A DNA stretch of 5,761 nt from Eubacteriales Family XIII. Incertae Sedis bacterium (GTDB lineage Bacteria > Bacillota > Clostridia > Peptostreptococcales > Anaerovoracaceae), in contig JAISGB010000076.1 of the NCBI GenBank assembly GCA_031263335.1, positions 1 through 5,761 of the forward strand, written 5' to 3'. Of the stretch, positions 1-5,761 are shown one piece after another. The translations under genes and the position numbers were made by a program. How positions within the stretch are numbered: the first letter of the stretch is position 1; the number at the start of each line of letters is the position of its first letter. The notes beneath the pieces are model-generated. The model saw only the letters and a program-made list of their open reading frames with translations, ran no database searches and was not told the DNA's origin.

Positions 1-152
1 TCGTCCTTATCGCCGCCCACCAAGAAATAGAGGTTCGCCTTGCTCTTTATGATGTCGCGGTAATTCCGAAAGATATATTCGAGCGCGTCGTCATCCCCGC
101 CGCGCGCCAATTTGCGCAACGCCTCATCATTGTACACCTTGTATTTCCCCAT
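1..152 (-). CDS. sigH: RNA polymerase sporulation sigma factor SigH, N-terminal fragment
   Basis: The first 50 codons of a sigma-70-family factor are visible; the rest runs off the low-coordinate edge. I translated them from the ATG at 152. They read MGKYKVYNDEALRKL, an acidic GGDDDALEY stretch, then RNYRDIIKSKANLYFLVGGD. This matches region 1.2/2.1 of SigH (Spo0H), whose relatives carry a similar pattern of 'GD..ALEYL..KYR..V..KAR.YFL.GAD' ahead of region 2. SigH directs core RNA polymerase to early-stationary and sporulation promoters in Bacilli and Clostridia. The start is supported by a purine-rich GGAAGGA (157-163), 4 nt upstream. The gene begins 22 nt after the rlmB stop, so it is probably cotranscribed with it, although a separate promoter inside rlmB cannot be excluded. 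The family call rests on the N-terminus only; another sigma-70 factor is the main alternative. Confidence 0.85.
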   Translation of the reverse strand, partial: MGKYKVYNDEALRKLARGGDDDALEYIFRNYRDIIKSKANLYFLVGGDKD

Positions 153-174
153 CGAATCCTTCCCGTTTCGTCCG

Positions 175-915
175 TTACGCAAATAGATGACGTCCGATCT
201 CAAACATGGCGATGGCCGCCGCGTTCGACGCGTTCAGCGAGGTCACGCGGCCGCGCATGGGTATGGACAGAAGGAAATCGCATCGTTCCTTCACCAATCG
301 TGACAGTCCGCGCCCCTCGGAACCGACCGCCAAGGCAAGGCCGCCCTCATACGTCGCCGCCCCATAATCCGAGCCGTCCCGATCCAAACCGTAGATCCAC
401 AAACCTTCTTCTTTGAGAAAATCCATCTCGCCCGCGATATTGGCCACGCGCGCCACCGCCATATGCAGGGCCGCGCCGGCCGACGCCTTGATCGCGACGT
501 CGGTGACGGAAGCCGCCCGACGCTTCGGGATGAGGATCCCGTGTACGCCGACGCCTTCCGCGGACCGCATGATCGCCCCCAGATTGCGCGGATCCTCGAT
601 GCCGTCGAGGATCAAGACAAACGGCTTCTCTCCCCGATCCCCCGCAATGCGCAAGATATCGTCCACCGTACGATACACGAAATCCGTCGCGTAGGCCGCC
701 ACCCCTTGGTGTCCGCCGCCCGCGCAGACCCGATCCAAAACGGATCGATCCACGCCCCGGATGGGGATCCCCTTCTCCTTCGCCATGGCAAATATCTGCT
801 TGCCGGAACCTTCGATATGCTTCAGGATGAGTATCTTGTCGATCCCGACCCCGGATCCGAGCGCCTCCTTTACGGCGTTGCGACCGTATATGATCCCGCT
901 TCCGTCCCGCGTCAT
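175..915 (-). CDS. rlmB: 23S rRNA (guanosine-2'-O-)-methyltransferase RlmB (SPOUT family)
   Basis: This 246-residue protein has the usual RlmB/TrmH-type length. RlmB 2'-O-methylates a guanosine in 23S rRNA (G2251 in E. coli) using S-adenosylmethionine. An N-terminal L30e-like RNA-binding domain opens with IIYGRNAVKEAL (8-19). A SPOUT catalytic domain follows, with the three family motifs visible: motif 1 EDPRNLGAIMRSAE (107-120), motif 2 AVGSEGRGLS (196-205) and motif 3 IPMRGRVTSLNASNAAAIA (218-236). The last two build the trefoil-knot SAM site. The ATG at 915 is chosen because it overlaps the folA stop as ATGA and has GGAGG (922-926) 6 nt upstream; the frame stays open to 993, but that part is the folA C-terminus read in another frame. 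It ends with TAA. The paralogous TrmH-family methyltransferases are the main alternative, but position between the cysS/mrnC block and sigH favours RlmB. Confidence 0.95.
   Translation of the reverse strand: MTRDGSGIIYGRNAVKEALGSGVGIDKILILKHIEGSGKQIFAMAKEKGIPIRGVDRSVLDRVCAGGGHQGVAAYATDFVYRTVDDILRIAGDRGEKPFVLILDGIEDPRNLGAIMRSAEGVGVHGILIPKRRAASVTDVAIKASAGAALHMAVARVANIAGEMDFLKEEGLWIYGLDRDGSDYGAATYEGGLALAVGSEGRGLSRLVKERCDFLLSIPMRGRVTSLNASNAAAIAMFEIGRHLFA
591..613. repeat. Perfect 9-bp inverted repeat inside rlmB
   Basis: GATCCTCGA (591-599) is followed by a 5-nt loop and its exact reverse complement TCGAGGATC (605-613). In the transcript this could fold into a short stable hairpin. It encodes part of the conserved LDGIEDPRN segment of SPOUT motif 1, so it may simply reflect codon choice. 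There is no T-run after it on either strand, so it is not a rho-independent terminator. Confidence 0.4.
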
Positions 916-1496
916 TTTTCGCCTCCGCCTCGCCGGCTGTATTCCGTAAACCTGTAGGGGACGCCGTTTTCCTCGATCGGCGCATCCTCCCACGTGAGCG
1001 AGAATCCCTCGTCCTCATCCAAATTCGGGAAAAAGGCGTCGGCGCCAAAATTCCCGTCCATCCTCGTGATCAGGCATGAATCCGTGTAAGGCAACAATTC
1101 TTCGTAAACGACGGCGCCGCCCGCGATGAACACGTCCGGCCGATCGCCCCCGTCTTCCGCCCGCAATCGCCCGATTGCCTCCGCAAGCTCCGAGAGGGAA
1201 TGCGCTGCAATCGCGCCTTCCGCGACGAAATCCGCGTTGTGGGTGAGCACGATGGTTTTCCTTCCGTCCAACGGTCTGCCGCCGGGCAGGGATTCCAAGG
1301 TCCTGCGTCCCATGACGAGGATCCCGCCCAAGGTCTTTTCCCGAAAATACCGCAGATCGCCGGGCAACCGCGCCAAGAGCGCGCCGTCCTTCCCGATGCC
1401 CCAAGCGGAGTCCGTTGCCGCAATCGCCCGGATTCGGACCCCCCGGACCAAGGCGCGCGCCGCGCACTCATTTCTGTCGCAGTTCGTCTCGCACAT
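912..1496 (-). CDS. folA: Dihydrofolate reductase
   Basis: This gene encodes a 194-residue DHFR, which reduces dihydrofolate to tetrahydrofolate with NADPH and so regenerates the cofactor oxidised by ThyA, encoded directly upstream. Visible features are AIAATDSAWGIGKDG (24-38, Met20-loop region), catalytic Asp47 in LPGDLRYF, the NADPH-site segment VMGRRTLESL (61-70), RPLDGRKTIVLT (74-85) and IAGGAVVYEELLPY (124-137). The E. coli Pro21-Trp22 pair is replaced by Leu-Ala (41-42), a kind of change I recall from clostridial DHFRs. The ATG at 1496 lies 13 nt after the thyA stop, with a modest GAGG (1508-1511) overlapping that stop. This start adds about 20 residues with three Cys (2, 6, 11) before the usual DHFR N-terminus. 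A downstream TTG at codon 16 is possible but has no visible Shine-Dalgarno. The stop overlaps the rlmB start (ATGA). Confidence 0.93.
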   Translation of the reverse strand: MCETNCDRNECAARALVRGVRIRAIAATDSAWGIGKDGALLARLPGDLRYFREKTLGGILVMGRRTLESLPGGRPLDGRKTIVLTHNADFVAEGAIAAHSLSELAEAIGRLRAEDGGDRPDVFIAGGAVVYEELLPYTDSCLITRMDGNFGADAFFPNLDEDEGFSLTWEDAPIEENGVPYRFTEYSRRGGGEK

Positions 1497-1509
1497 AGGT
1501 CCCGCGTCC

Positions 1510-2340
1510 TCACACTGCGATGGGGATGCCCTTGATCTGCGGGCCGGTACGATAACCGTCCAAGCGCACATCATCCACCGTGAAATCGTAAAAATCCTCA
1601 ATATTCGGATTGATCCGCAATGTCGGCGCGGGATAGGACGGCCTCGCGATGAGTTCCTTGATGATGGGGAGATGCCTGTCATAGATATGCGCGTCCGCGA
1701 TCACATGGACCAATTCACCCGGCGCAAGCCCGCTGACCTGCGCGAACATATGTACGAGGACGGCATACTGCACCACGTTCCAATTGTTGGCGGCAAGGAT
1801 GTCCTGCGACCTTTGGTTCAATATGGCGTTGAGTCGTCCCTTCGCCACGTTGAACGTCACGCTGTAGGCGCACGGCTCCAAACCCATCTCGCTCAAATCG
1901 CTGAAATTGAAGATATTCGTGAGGATCCGCCTCGAGTACGGCGCATGTTTCAGTTGCCAAAGCGCGTTGTCCACCTGATCCATCTCACCTTGGGCGAATT
2001 TGTATTTCACCCCCATCTGATATCCGTACGCCTTGCCGATGCTACCGTCCGCGTCCGCCCAACTGTCCCAGATACGGCTGTTCAGATCCCGCGTGTTGTT
2101 GGACTTCCTCTGCCAGATCCACAGCAATTCGTCCACGCACAGCTTCAAGGGGGTGGGGCGCAACGTGAGCGCCGGAAATTCCTCCGAGAGATCATAGCGG
2201 TTCACGACGCCGAATTGTTTGATCGTATGCGCCGGAGCGCCGTCTTCCCACCGGGGCCTGACCGTCCGTCCCTCGGACGAGTCGCCGTTCTCGATGATGT
2301 CCGCGCACATATCTTTAAATAATTGATCCGCCTTGCTCAT
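1510..2340 (-). CDS. thyA: Thymidylate synthase ThyA (clostridial-type)
   Basis: This 276-residue enzyme converts dUMP to dTMP, using methylene-tetrahydrofolate as both methyl donor and reductant and releasing dihydrofolate, which the adjacent DHFR recycles. Catalytic Cys157 lies in LEPCAYSV. The phosphate-binding Arg pair is in YSRRI (R137, R138), QRSQD is at 176-180, Asn188 matches the conserved Asn of the 'PFN' motif, and H218/Y220 in DAHIYDRH are the dUMP-sugar ligands. The sequence differs from E. coli ThyA: His after the catalytic Cys is Ala, 'GLPFN' is AANNWN, and the N-terminal loop reads RWEDGAPAHT. It resembles the ThyA type of Clostridia and, more distantly, phage phi3T/B. subtilis ThyA. 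The ATG start at 2340 has GGAG (2347-2350) 6 nt upstream. The gene sits 19 nt after mrnC, in the slot where thyX is often found in Clostridia. Confidence 0.96.
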   Translation of the reverse strand: MSKADQLFKDMCADIIENGDSSEGRTVRPRWEDGAPAHTIKQFGVVNRYDLSEEFPALTLRPTPLKLCVDELLWIWQRKSNNTRDLNSRIWDSWADADGSIGKAYGYQMGVKYKFAQGEMDQVDNALWQLKHAPYSRRILTNIFNFSDLSEMGLEPCAYSVTFNVAKGRLNAILNQRSQDILAANNWNVVQYAVLVHMFAQVSGLAPGELVHVIADAHIYDRHLPIIKELIARPSYPAPTLRINPNIEDFYDFTVDDVRLDGYRTGPQIKGIPIAV

Positions 2341-2346
2341 GTCTCA

Positions 2347-2350
2347 CTCC
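2347..2350 (-). promoter_or_regulatory. Ribosome binding site of thyA
   Basis: GGAG on the minus strand lies 6 nt before the thyA ATG in the 19-nt gap after mrnC, and supports the chosen start. Confidence 0.7.
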
Positions 2351-2359
2351 GCTTCCCAT

Positions 2360-2743
2360 TCATTTTGATTCAATCAGGTTGATCGCCCGCAGGATCACTT
2401 CCTCCATCTCTTCCGTCTTGTCGGACAGATAATAATAACCGATGAGCGCTTCGAACGCCGTCGCCCATTTATAATCCATCGGATCGGCGTTCTTGGACGC
2501 GGAGCCGCCGCGCCGGTTGCGCGCGCGCCGAACCAAGGCGCGTTCCTCCTCCGGCAGGCTTTCCGCGATGCCGCGACAGGCTGTCGCCTGCGCCTCCGCT
2601 TTCACGAATCCCACAGCCGCCGTGTGCAAGCGATCCGCGTGGATCTGCCCCGTGTCCACGACATATTTTCTGATATACAATTCGTAGACGGCGTCCCCGA
2701 GGTAGGCCAAAACGCCCGTGTTCATCTTCATCGGATCGCGCAT
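2360..2743 (-). CDS. mrnC: Mini-ribonuclease 3 (Mini-III)
   Basis: This 127-residue protein is an RNase III catalytic domain without a double-stranded-RNA-binding domain, as is typical of MrnC. In B. subtilis the dimeric enzyme trims the 23S rRNA precursor. The RNase III signature is VLAYLGDAVYELYIR (11-25), with Asp17 the expected catalytic residue. The second conserved block, KNADPMDYKWATAFEALIG (84-102), supplies Glu98 as a metal ligand. Basic RRARNRR (72-78) is a likely RNA contact. The start is set by GAGGAG (2752-2757), which is 8 nt before the ATG at 2743; a GTG at 2752 abuts that site with no spacing and is unlikely. ATGs at codons 5 and 7 also exist but are less well spaced. The gene begins 12 nt after the transporter stop and shares the operon with another rRNA-maturation gene, rlmB. 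Confidence 0.93.
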   Translation of the reverse strand: MRDPMKMNTGVLAYLGDAVYELYIRKYVVDTGQIHADRLHTAAVGFVKAEAQATACRGIAESLPEEERALVRRARNRRGGSASKNADPMDYKWATAFEALIGYYYLSDKTEEMEEVILRAINLIESK

Positions 2744-2751
2744 CGCATCCA

Positions 2752-2757
2752 CTCCTC
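2752..2757 (-). promoter_or_regulatory. Ribosome binding site that fixes the mrnC start
   Basis: GAGGAG on the minus strand is a strong Shine-Dalgarno, 8 nt upstream of the ATG at 2743. It overlaps the transporter stop codon (TGA, 2756-2758), suggesting translational coupling, and it rules against the GTG at 2752 as start. Confidence 0.8.
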
Positions 2758-3664
2758 ACGGCTCGATTTCATCCTGCTTCCCTTTAAGCCATATTACCAC
2801 ACTTCCGGCCGCGATAACAATAACGCCGCCCATTATTTGCGCGAAGGATATCGTCTCGCGCAGGAAGATCCAACCGAAGAAGGTGGACGTGACAGGCAAC
2901 ATGTTGGAAAACAGAGAACTGGGCGTGACGCCGATCACGGCGACGGCGTTGACGTAGATCATGAACCCGAACGCCGAGCTGACCACGCCGAGGTAGGCGA
3001 TCGCGAGGATGAGGGACGGATCCGCGAGGGCGACGTCGGGCAGATTGAACGCCGCATAAGGAGCGCTCAACAATATCGCCGCCGCCAATTGATACAGGGT
3101 CAGATCCAAGGGATTGTAATGTCCCGTCAGCTTGGCGGTGATGAAATTGTAGATATTCCAAGAGATGACCGCGAAGAAGGCCAAGAGGTAGCCGATCGCC
3201 CCGCCTTTCAACAACTCCGTGAAATCCGCGCCGACCACCAAGCCCACGCCCGCAGCGCACACGACGATGCCCGCGACGATGGCGACGGTGGGCTTCCGCT
3301 TGTACACGAATATCTCCGCGACGATGGAAACCGCCGGAACGAAAGCGAGGATGATGGTAACGACGGAGACGGGCAGGTAGGTGAGCGCGCCGTATTCGCA
3401 CCCATAGTAGAAGATGTCCCCGAAGATCGCGCAGATCAGAAAGAACGGGATATCCTTCTTGCGAAACGGCAACCTGCGATCCCGCGCGAGTTTGATGACG
3501 GTCAAGACGACAAAACCCACGCTGTACTTAAAAAAGACCAACGTGATCGGCTTACACGCGTCCAACGCGGATTTTGCGACGATGTATTCAAAGCCCCAAA
3601 AGAACACCAGCATGATCATGAGAAGATAGCCGGATCGTTTGGATTCCCACCAATGGCTGTGCAT
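2756..3664 (-). CDS. EamA/DMT-superfamily transporter (10 TM)
   Basis: This 302-residue integral membrane protein has the length and topology of the drug/metabolite transporter (EamA, RhaT-like) family. Ten hydrophobic segments are visible at about 12-31, 41-60, 71-89, 98-120, 126-145, 155-177, 185-205, 217-239, 246-267 and 274-293, in two five-helix halves. The family pattern at the end of each half is present: LPVSVVTIILAFVPAVSIVAE in the first, and TPSSLFSNMLPVTSTFFGW followed by FLRETIS in the second. A short positive cytoplasmic N-terminus precedes TM1. GGAGG (3669-3673) lies 4 nt before the ATG. The substrate cannot be read from the sequence. E. coli EamA (YdeD) exports O-acetylserine and cysteine, and this gene follows cysE-cysS, so a related role is conceivable but unproven. 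I do not expect a transporter between cysS and mrnC in Clostridia, so it is probably a local insertion. Confidence 0.9.
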   Translation of the reverse strand: MHSHWWESKRSGYLLMIMLVFFWGFEYIVAKSALDACKPITLVFFKYSVGFVVLTVIKLARDRRLPFRKKDIPFFLICAIFGDIFYYGCEYGALTYLPVSVVTIILAFVPAVSIVAEIFVYKRKPTVAIVAGIVVCAAGVGLVVGADFTELLKGGAIGYLLAFFAVISWNIYNFITAKLTGHYNPLDLTLYQLAAAILLSAPYAAFNLPDVALADPSLILAIAYLGVVSSAFGFMIYVNAVAVIGVTPSSLFSNMLPVTSTFFGWIFLRETISFAQIMGGVIVIAAGSVVIWLKGKQDEIEP

Positions 3665-3668
3665 ACGG

Positions 3669-3673
3669 CCTCC
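3669..3673 (-). promoter_or_regulatory. Ribosome binding site of the EamA/DMT transporter
   Basis: GGAGG on the minus strand sits 4 nt before the ATG at 3664, in the 38-nt gap after cysS. That gap is the longest in the window. The rest of it is AT-rich, but I see no convincing -35/-10 pair or terminator hairpin in it. Confidence 0.7.
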
Positions 3674-3702
3674 GAAAGATTTTGATTGAATTGATATGAT
3701 TG

Positions 3703-5112
3703 TCAGTTTTCTTTGATGATCCGGACGCCTTGCGGCGTATCCTTCAGGGTGACGCCCATGCCCTTCAGTATATCCCGGATCTCGTCGGCGCGCGCAAAAT
3801 CTTTCGCTTCCCGCGCCTTCCGCCGTTCCTCCACGAGCGCCGACAGCGCCTCGTCCTCATCGCCGCCGCCCGGCTTGTCCTCCTTTTCGAGAAGTCCCAG
3901 AACCCGAGCCAACTCCGTCAGCAACGCGAGCGCGGTCTTGGCGTATTCCTTCGACGCGCCGTCGCGAATCTCGCCGTTGATCGCCGAGACCAACTCGAAG
4001 ATCGCCGCGATCGCGTCAGCCGTATTCAGATCGTCATCCATCGCGTCGATGAACTGTTGCTTGTAGCGCGGAAGATCGTCCAACGAGGCTTTTTCCGCGT
4101 CCGTCAACCCCGTTCCGCCCCTTTCCGTAAGATGCTCCAACGTGTCCTTTGCGTTGCGGATACGCGCCAACCCCGCCTCGGCCTGTTCCATCAAGGTACG
4201 GGAAAAGTTGATGGGACCCCTGTAATGGCCCGAAAGCAGGAAAAAACGGATGATCTCGCCGTCATAATCCTTGAGAATGTCCCGAACCGTGAAGAAGTTG
4301 TCCTTGGACTTGGACATCTTCTCGTTGTCTGTCGTGATGTAGCCGTTGTGCATCCAATAATTCGCGAAGGGCTTGCCTGTGGCGGCTTCCGATTGCGCGA
4401 TCTCGTTTTCGTGGTGGGGAAAGGTCAGATCCCTGCCTCCGGCGTGGATGTCTATGGTGTCGGCCAACTATTTCTTCGACATGGCCGAACATTCGATATG
4501 CCAACCCGGACGGCCGAATCCCCACGGGGAATCCCACGCGATCTCATCGTCGTCCTTCCTCTTTTTCCAGAGCGCGAAGTCCAACGGATCATGCTTGCGC
4601 TCATCCGCGTCCACCCGCGCGCCTATCTCCAAGTCCTCCACGTTCTGCTTGGACAGTTTGCCGTACGGCTCGAATTTTCGCGTGCTGAAATACACATCCC
4701 CATTGACCGCGTAAGCGTAGCCCTTGTCCTCGAGCGTCTTGATGAAATCTATGATGACGTCGATGTTCTCGGTGACCTTGGGATGCGCGGACGCCTTCCG
4801 TATATTGAGGGCGGCGGCGTCCTCGAAATACGCCTTGATATACGTTTCGCCGATCTGCGTTGCGCTCACGCCCTCCTCGCGCGCCTTGGCGATGATCTTG
4901 TCGTCCACATCCGTGAAGTTCTGTACGAATTTTACGCGGTTGCCCCGATATTCGAGATAGCGCCTCAGCGTATCGAACACCACAAAGGGCCTTGCGTTGC
5001 CGATGTGAAAATAATTGTAGACGGTGGGACCGCAGACATATATCTTGATCTCCTCGGCGTCCGCGGGCTTGAATTCCTCTTTCCTGCTCGTCAGGGTGTT
5101 GTATACCTTCAT
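3703..5112 (-). CDS. cysS: Cysteinyl-tRNA synthetase with an in-frame TAG codon
   Basis: This class I synthetase attaches cysteine to tRNA-Cys. With TAG (codon 215) read as one residue it is 469 residues long, the normal family length. The 214-residue upstream part holds zinc ligand Cys27, the HIGH-type motif FHIGNARP (35-42), [10 protein letters not shown] and [12 protein letters not shown] with zinc ligand Cys208. The downstream part holds [19 protein letters not shown] with zinc ligands His233 and Glu237, KMSKS (265-269) and the C-terminal helical tRNA-binding region ending in [13 protein letters not shown]. coli ligands are C28, C209, H234 and E238, so every ligand is offset by exactly one, as expected if TAG is decoded. 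The start ATG at 5112 overlaps the cysE stop (ATGA). If TAG terminates, the 214-residue product lacks half of the zinc site and KMSKS and should be inactive. A TTG directly after the TAG could in principle restart translation. The family is certain; whether the gene is functional is not. Confidence 0.88.
4468..4470 (-). other. In-frame amber (TAG) codon within cysS
   Basis: The minus strand reads SAMSKK, then TAG, then [11 protein letters not shown] with no change of frame. From memory of the family, Firmicute CysRS (for example B. subtilis) has Tyr here and E. coli has Gln. One base change from TAT/TAC or CAG would therefore give TAG. The flanking codons are AAG AAA before and TTG GCC after. 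No other visible gene in the window has an in-frame TAG or ends in TAG. Confidence 0.95.
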
Positions 5113-5761
5113 ATCCTCTTCTCGCCGGGATCTTCGACGTCCTTCCGCTCCAGCCCTTTCAACTTTTCTTCCAACAGCATGATCCTGCGGCGCATGCTGT
5201 CCAACTCCGCGGTCACGGGATCGGGCAGATCGATCTGATCCATCTCCTCCGCCTTATGAACATTCTTCCGTACGATCTTGCCGGGGATGCCGACGACGGT
5301 GCAGTTCGGGGGGACCTCCTCCAATACCACGGAACCGGCGCCGATCTTGGAATCATCGCCCACGCGAAACGGGCCCAGTATCTTGGCGCCCGAACTCACG
5401 ATCACGCGGTTCCCGATGGTTGGATGCCGTTTCCCCGTGTCCTTGCCTGTACCGCCCAAGGTCACGCCCTGATAGATGGTCACGTCGTCCCCGATCTCGG
5501 TCGTCTCCCCGATGACGACGGCCATGCCGTGATCGATGAAACACCGCTTGCCGATGATTGCGCCGGGATGAATCTCAATCCCCGTGGCAAACCGCGCGAA
5601 TTGGGAGATCATACGGGCAAACAGCTTGCATCTGTGCCAATAAAGCCAGTGCGCGGGACGATGAAAGATCTGCGCCCAAACGCCCGGATAGCAGAGAAGA
5701 ATCTCCGCCCCGTTTCTGGCTGCGGGGTCCCTCGCCTTGGCCGCCCCGATATCATCCGCGG
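5109..5761 (-). CDS. cysE: Serine O-acetyltransferase, 5' end missing
   Basis: CysE transfers acetyl from acetyl-CoA to L-serine, giving O-acetylserine, the precursor of cysteine. The frame is open to the window edge, and 216 residues are visible. The first 49 were read by hand upstream of the internal Met at 5612 and include [21 protein letters not shown] and [10 protein letters not shown], which match the N-terminal helical domain of short Gram-positive CysE proteins. Probably only a few residues are missing. The left-handed beta-helix follows, with [19 protein letters not shown] (catalytic Asp76-His77 in visible numbering), [17 protein letters not shown] (second His at 112) and hexapeptide repeats down to [11 protein letters not shown]. 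The acidic C-terminal tail after about residue 178 has a short predicted coiled coil ([16 protein letters not shown]). The stop overlaps the cysS start (ATGA), linking cysteine synthesis to its use. The promoter, and any T-box leader, would lie outside the window. Confidence 0.96.
   Translation of the reverse strand, partial: ADDIGAAKARDPAARNGAEILLCYPGVWAQIFHRPAHWLYWHRCKLFARMISQFARFATGIEIHPGAIIGKRCFIDHGMAVVIGETTEIGDDVTIYQGVTLGGTGKDTGKRHPTIGNRVIVSSGAKILGPFRVGDDSKIGAGSVVLEEVPPNCTVVGIPGKIVRKNVHKAEEMDQIDLPDPVTAELDSMRRRIMLLEEKLKGLERKDVEDPGEKRI

Noticed and set aside
913..993. An extended rlmB start at 993.
   Set aside because: The extra residues are the folA C-terminus in another frame; the ATG at 915 has GGAGG 6 nt upstream and the coupling ATGA.
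1497..1682. An extended folA frame starting at 1682.
   Set aside because: The extra 62 codons overlap the ThyA C-terminus in another frame and have no DHFR similarity.
1126..2322. A 398-codon plus-strand open frame antisense to thyA and folA.
   Set aside because: The same codon-bias artefact; both minus-strand genes have complete catalytic motifs and ribosome binding sites.
2624..3685. A 353-codon plus-strand open frame antisense to the transporter.
   Set aside because: Its Asp/Arg/His-rich product is what results from reading the complement of membrane-helix codons; it has no ribosome binding site or family resemblance.
3665..3702. A promoter or terminator in the cysS-transporter gap.
   Set aside because: The gap is AT-rich but has no convincing paired -35/-10 hexamers and no GC stem followed by a T-run.
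3703..4467. The downstream part of cysS as an independent gene starting at TTG 4467.
   Set aside because: It begins in the middle of a conserved block and lacks the HIGH motif and two zinc ligands; it is the second half of one cysS, whatever the fate of the TAG.
3700..5238. A 512-codon open frame on the plus strand, antisense to all of cysS.
   Set aside because: It is a shadow of a GC-rich gene. The translation is low-complexity, Arg/Leu/Val-rich and matches no family I recognise, while the minus strand carries unmistakable CysRS motifs.

Overview
The window is a compact block of genes that all read on the minus strand, so transcription runs from the high to the low coordinates. In that direction the order is cysE (5' end cut by the window edge), cysS, an EamA/DMT-type membrane transporter, mrnC, thyA, folA, rlmB and sigH (only the first ~50 codons are present). 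Gaps are tiny: a 4-nt stop/start overlap (ATGA) at cysE/cysS and again at folA/rlmB, then 38, 12, 19, 13 and 22 nt. I see no terminator or convincing internal promoter, so the simplest reading is one long operon whose promoter lies outside the window, beyond position 5761.

The order cysE-cysS-mrnC-(thymidylate gene)-rlmB-sigH, together with a SigH-type sporulation sigma factor, points to a Clostridia-type Firmicute. The sequence is fairly GC-rich by eye, which explains the long antisense shadow ORFs. Of the seven visible stop codons six are TGA and one is TAA; none is TAG.

Functionally, CysE makes O-acetylserine for cysteine synthesis and CysS charges tRNA-Cys. Mini-RNase III (MrnC) and the 23S rRNA methyltransferase RlmB mature large-subunit rRNA. 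ThyA and DHFR form a complete thymidylate cycle. The transporter has no certain substrate; its place next to cysE/cysS makes a cysteine-pathway metabolite conceivable. Two departures from the layout I know from Clostridia are the transporter between cysS and mrnC, and thyA-folA in the slot where thyX is often found.

The most unusual signal is an in-frame amber codon (TAG, 4468-4470) in the middle of an otherwise full-length and well-conserved cysS. It sits where relatives have Tyr or Gln. The zinc ligands and KMSKS loop downstream of it keep exactly the spacing expected if the TAG counts as one residue. Readthrough or recoding, a split enzyme made by reinitiation, a recent nonsense mutation and a sequencing error are all possible, and the window alone cannot separate them.
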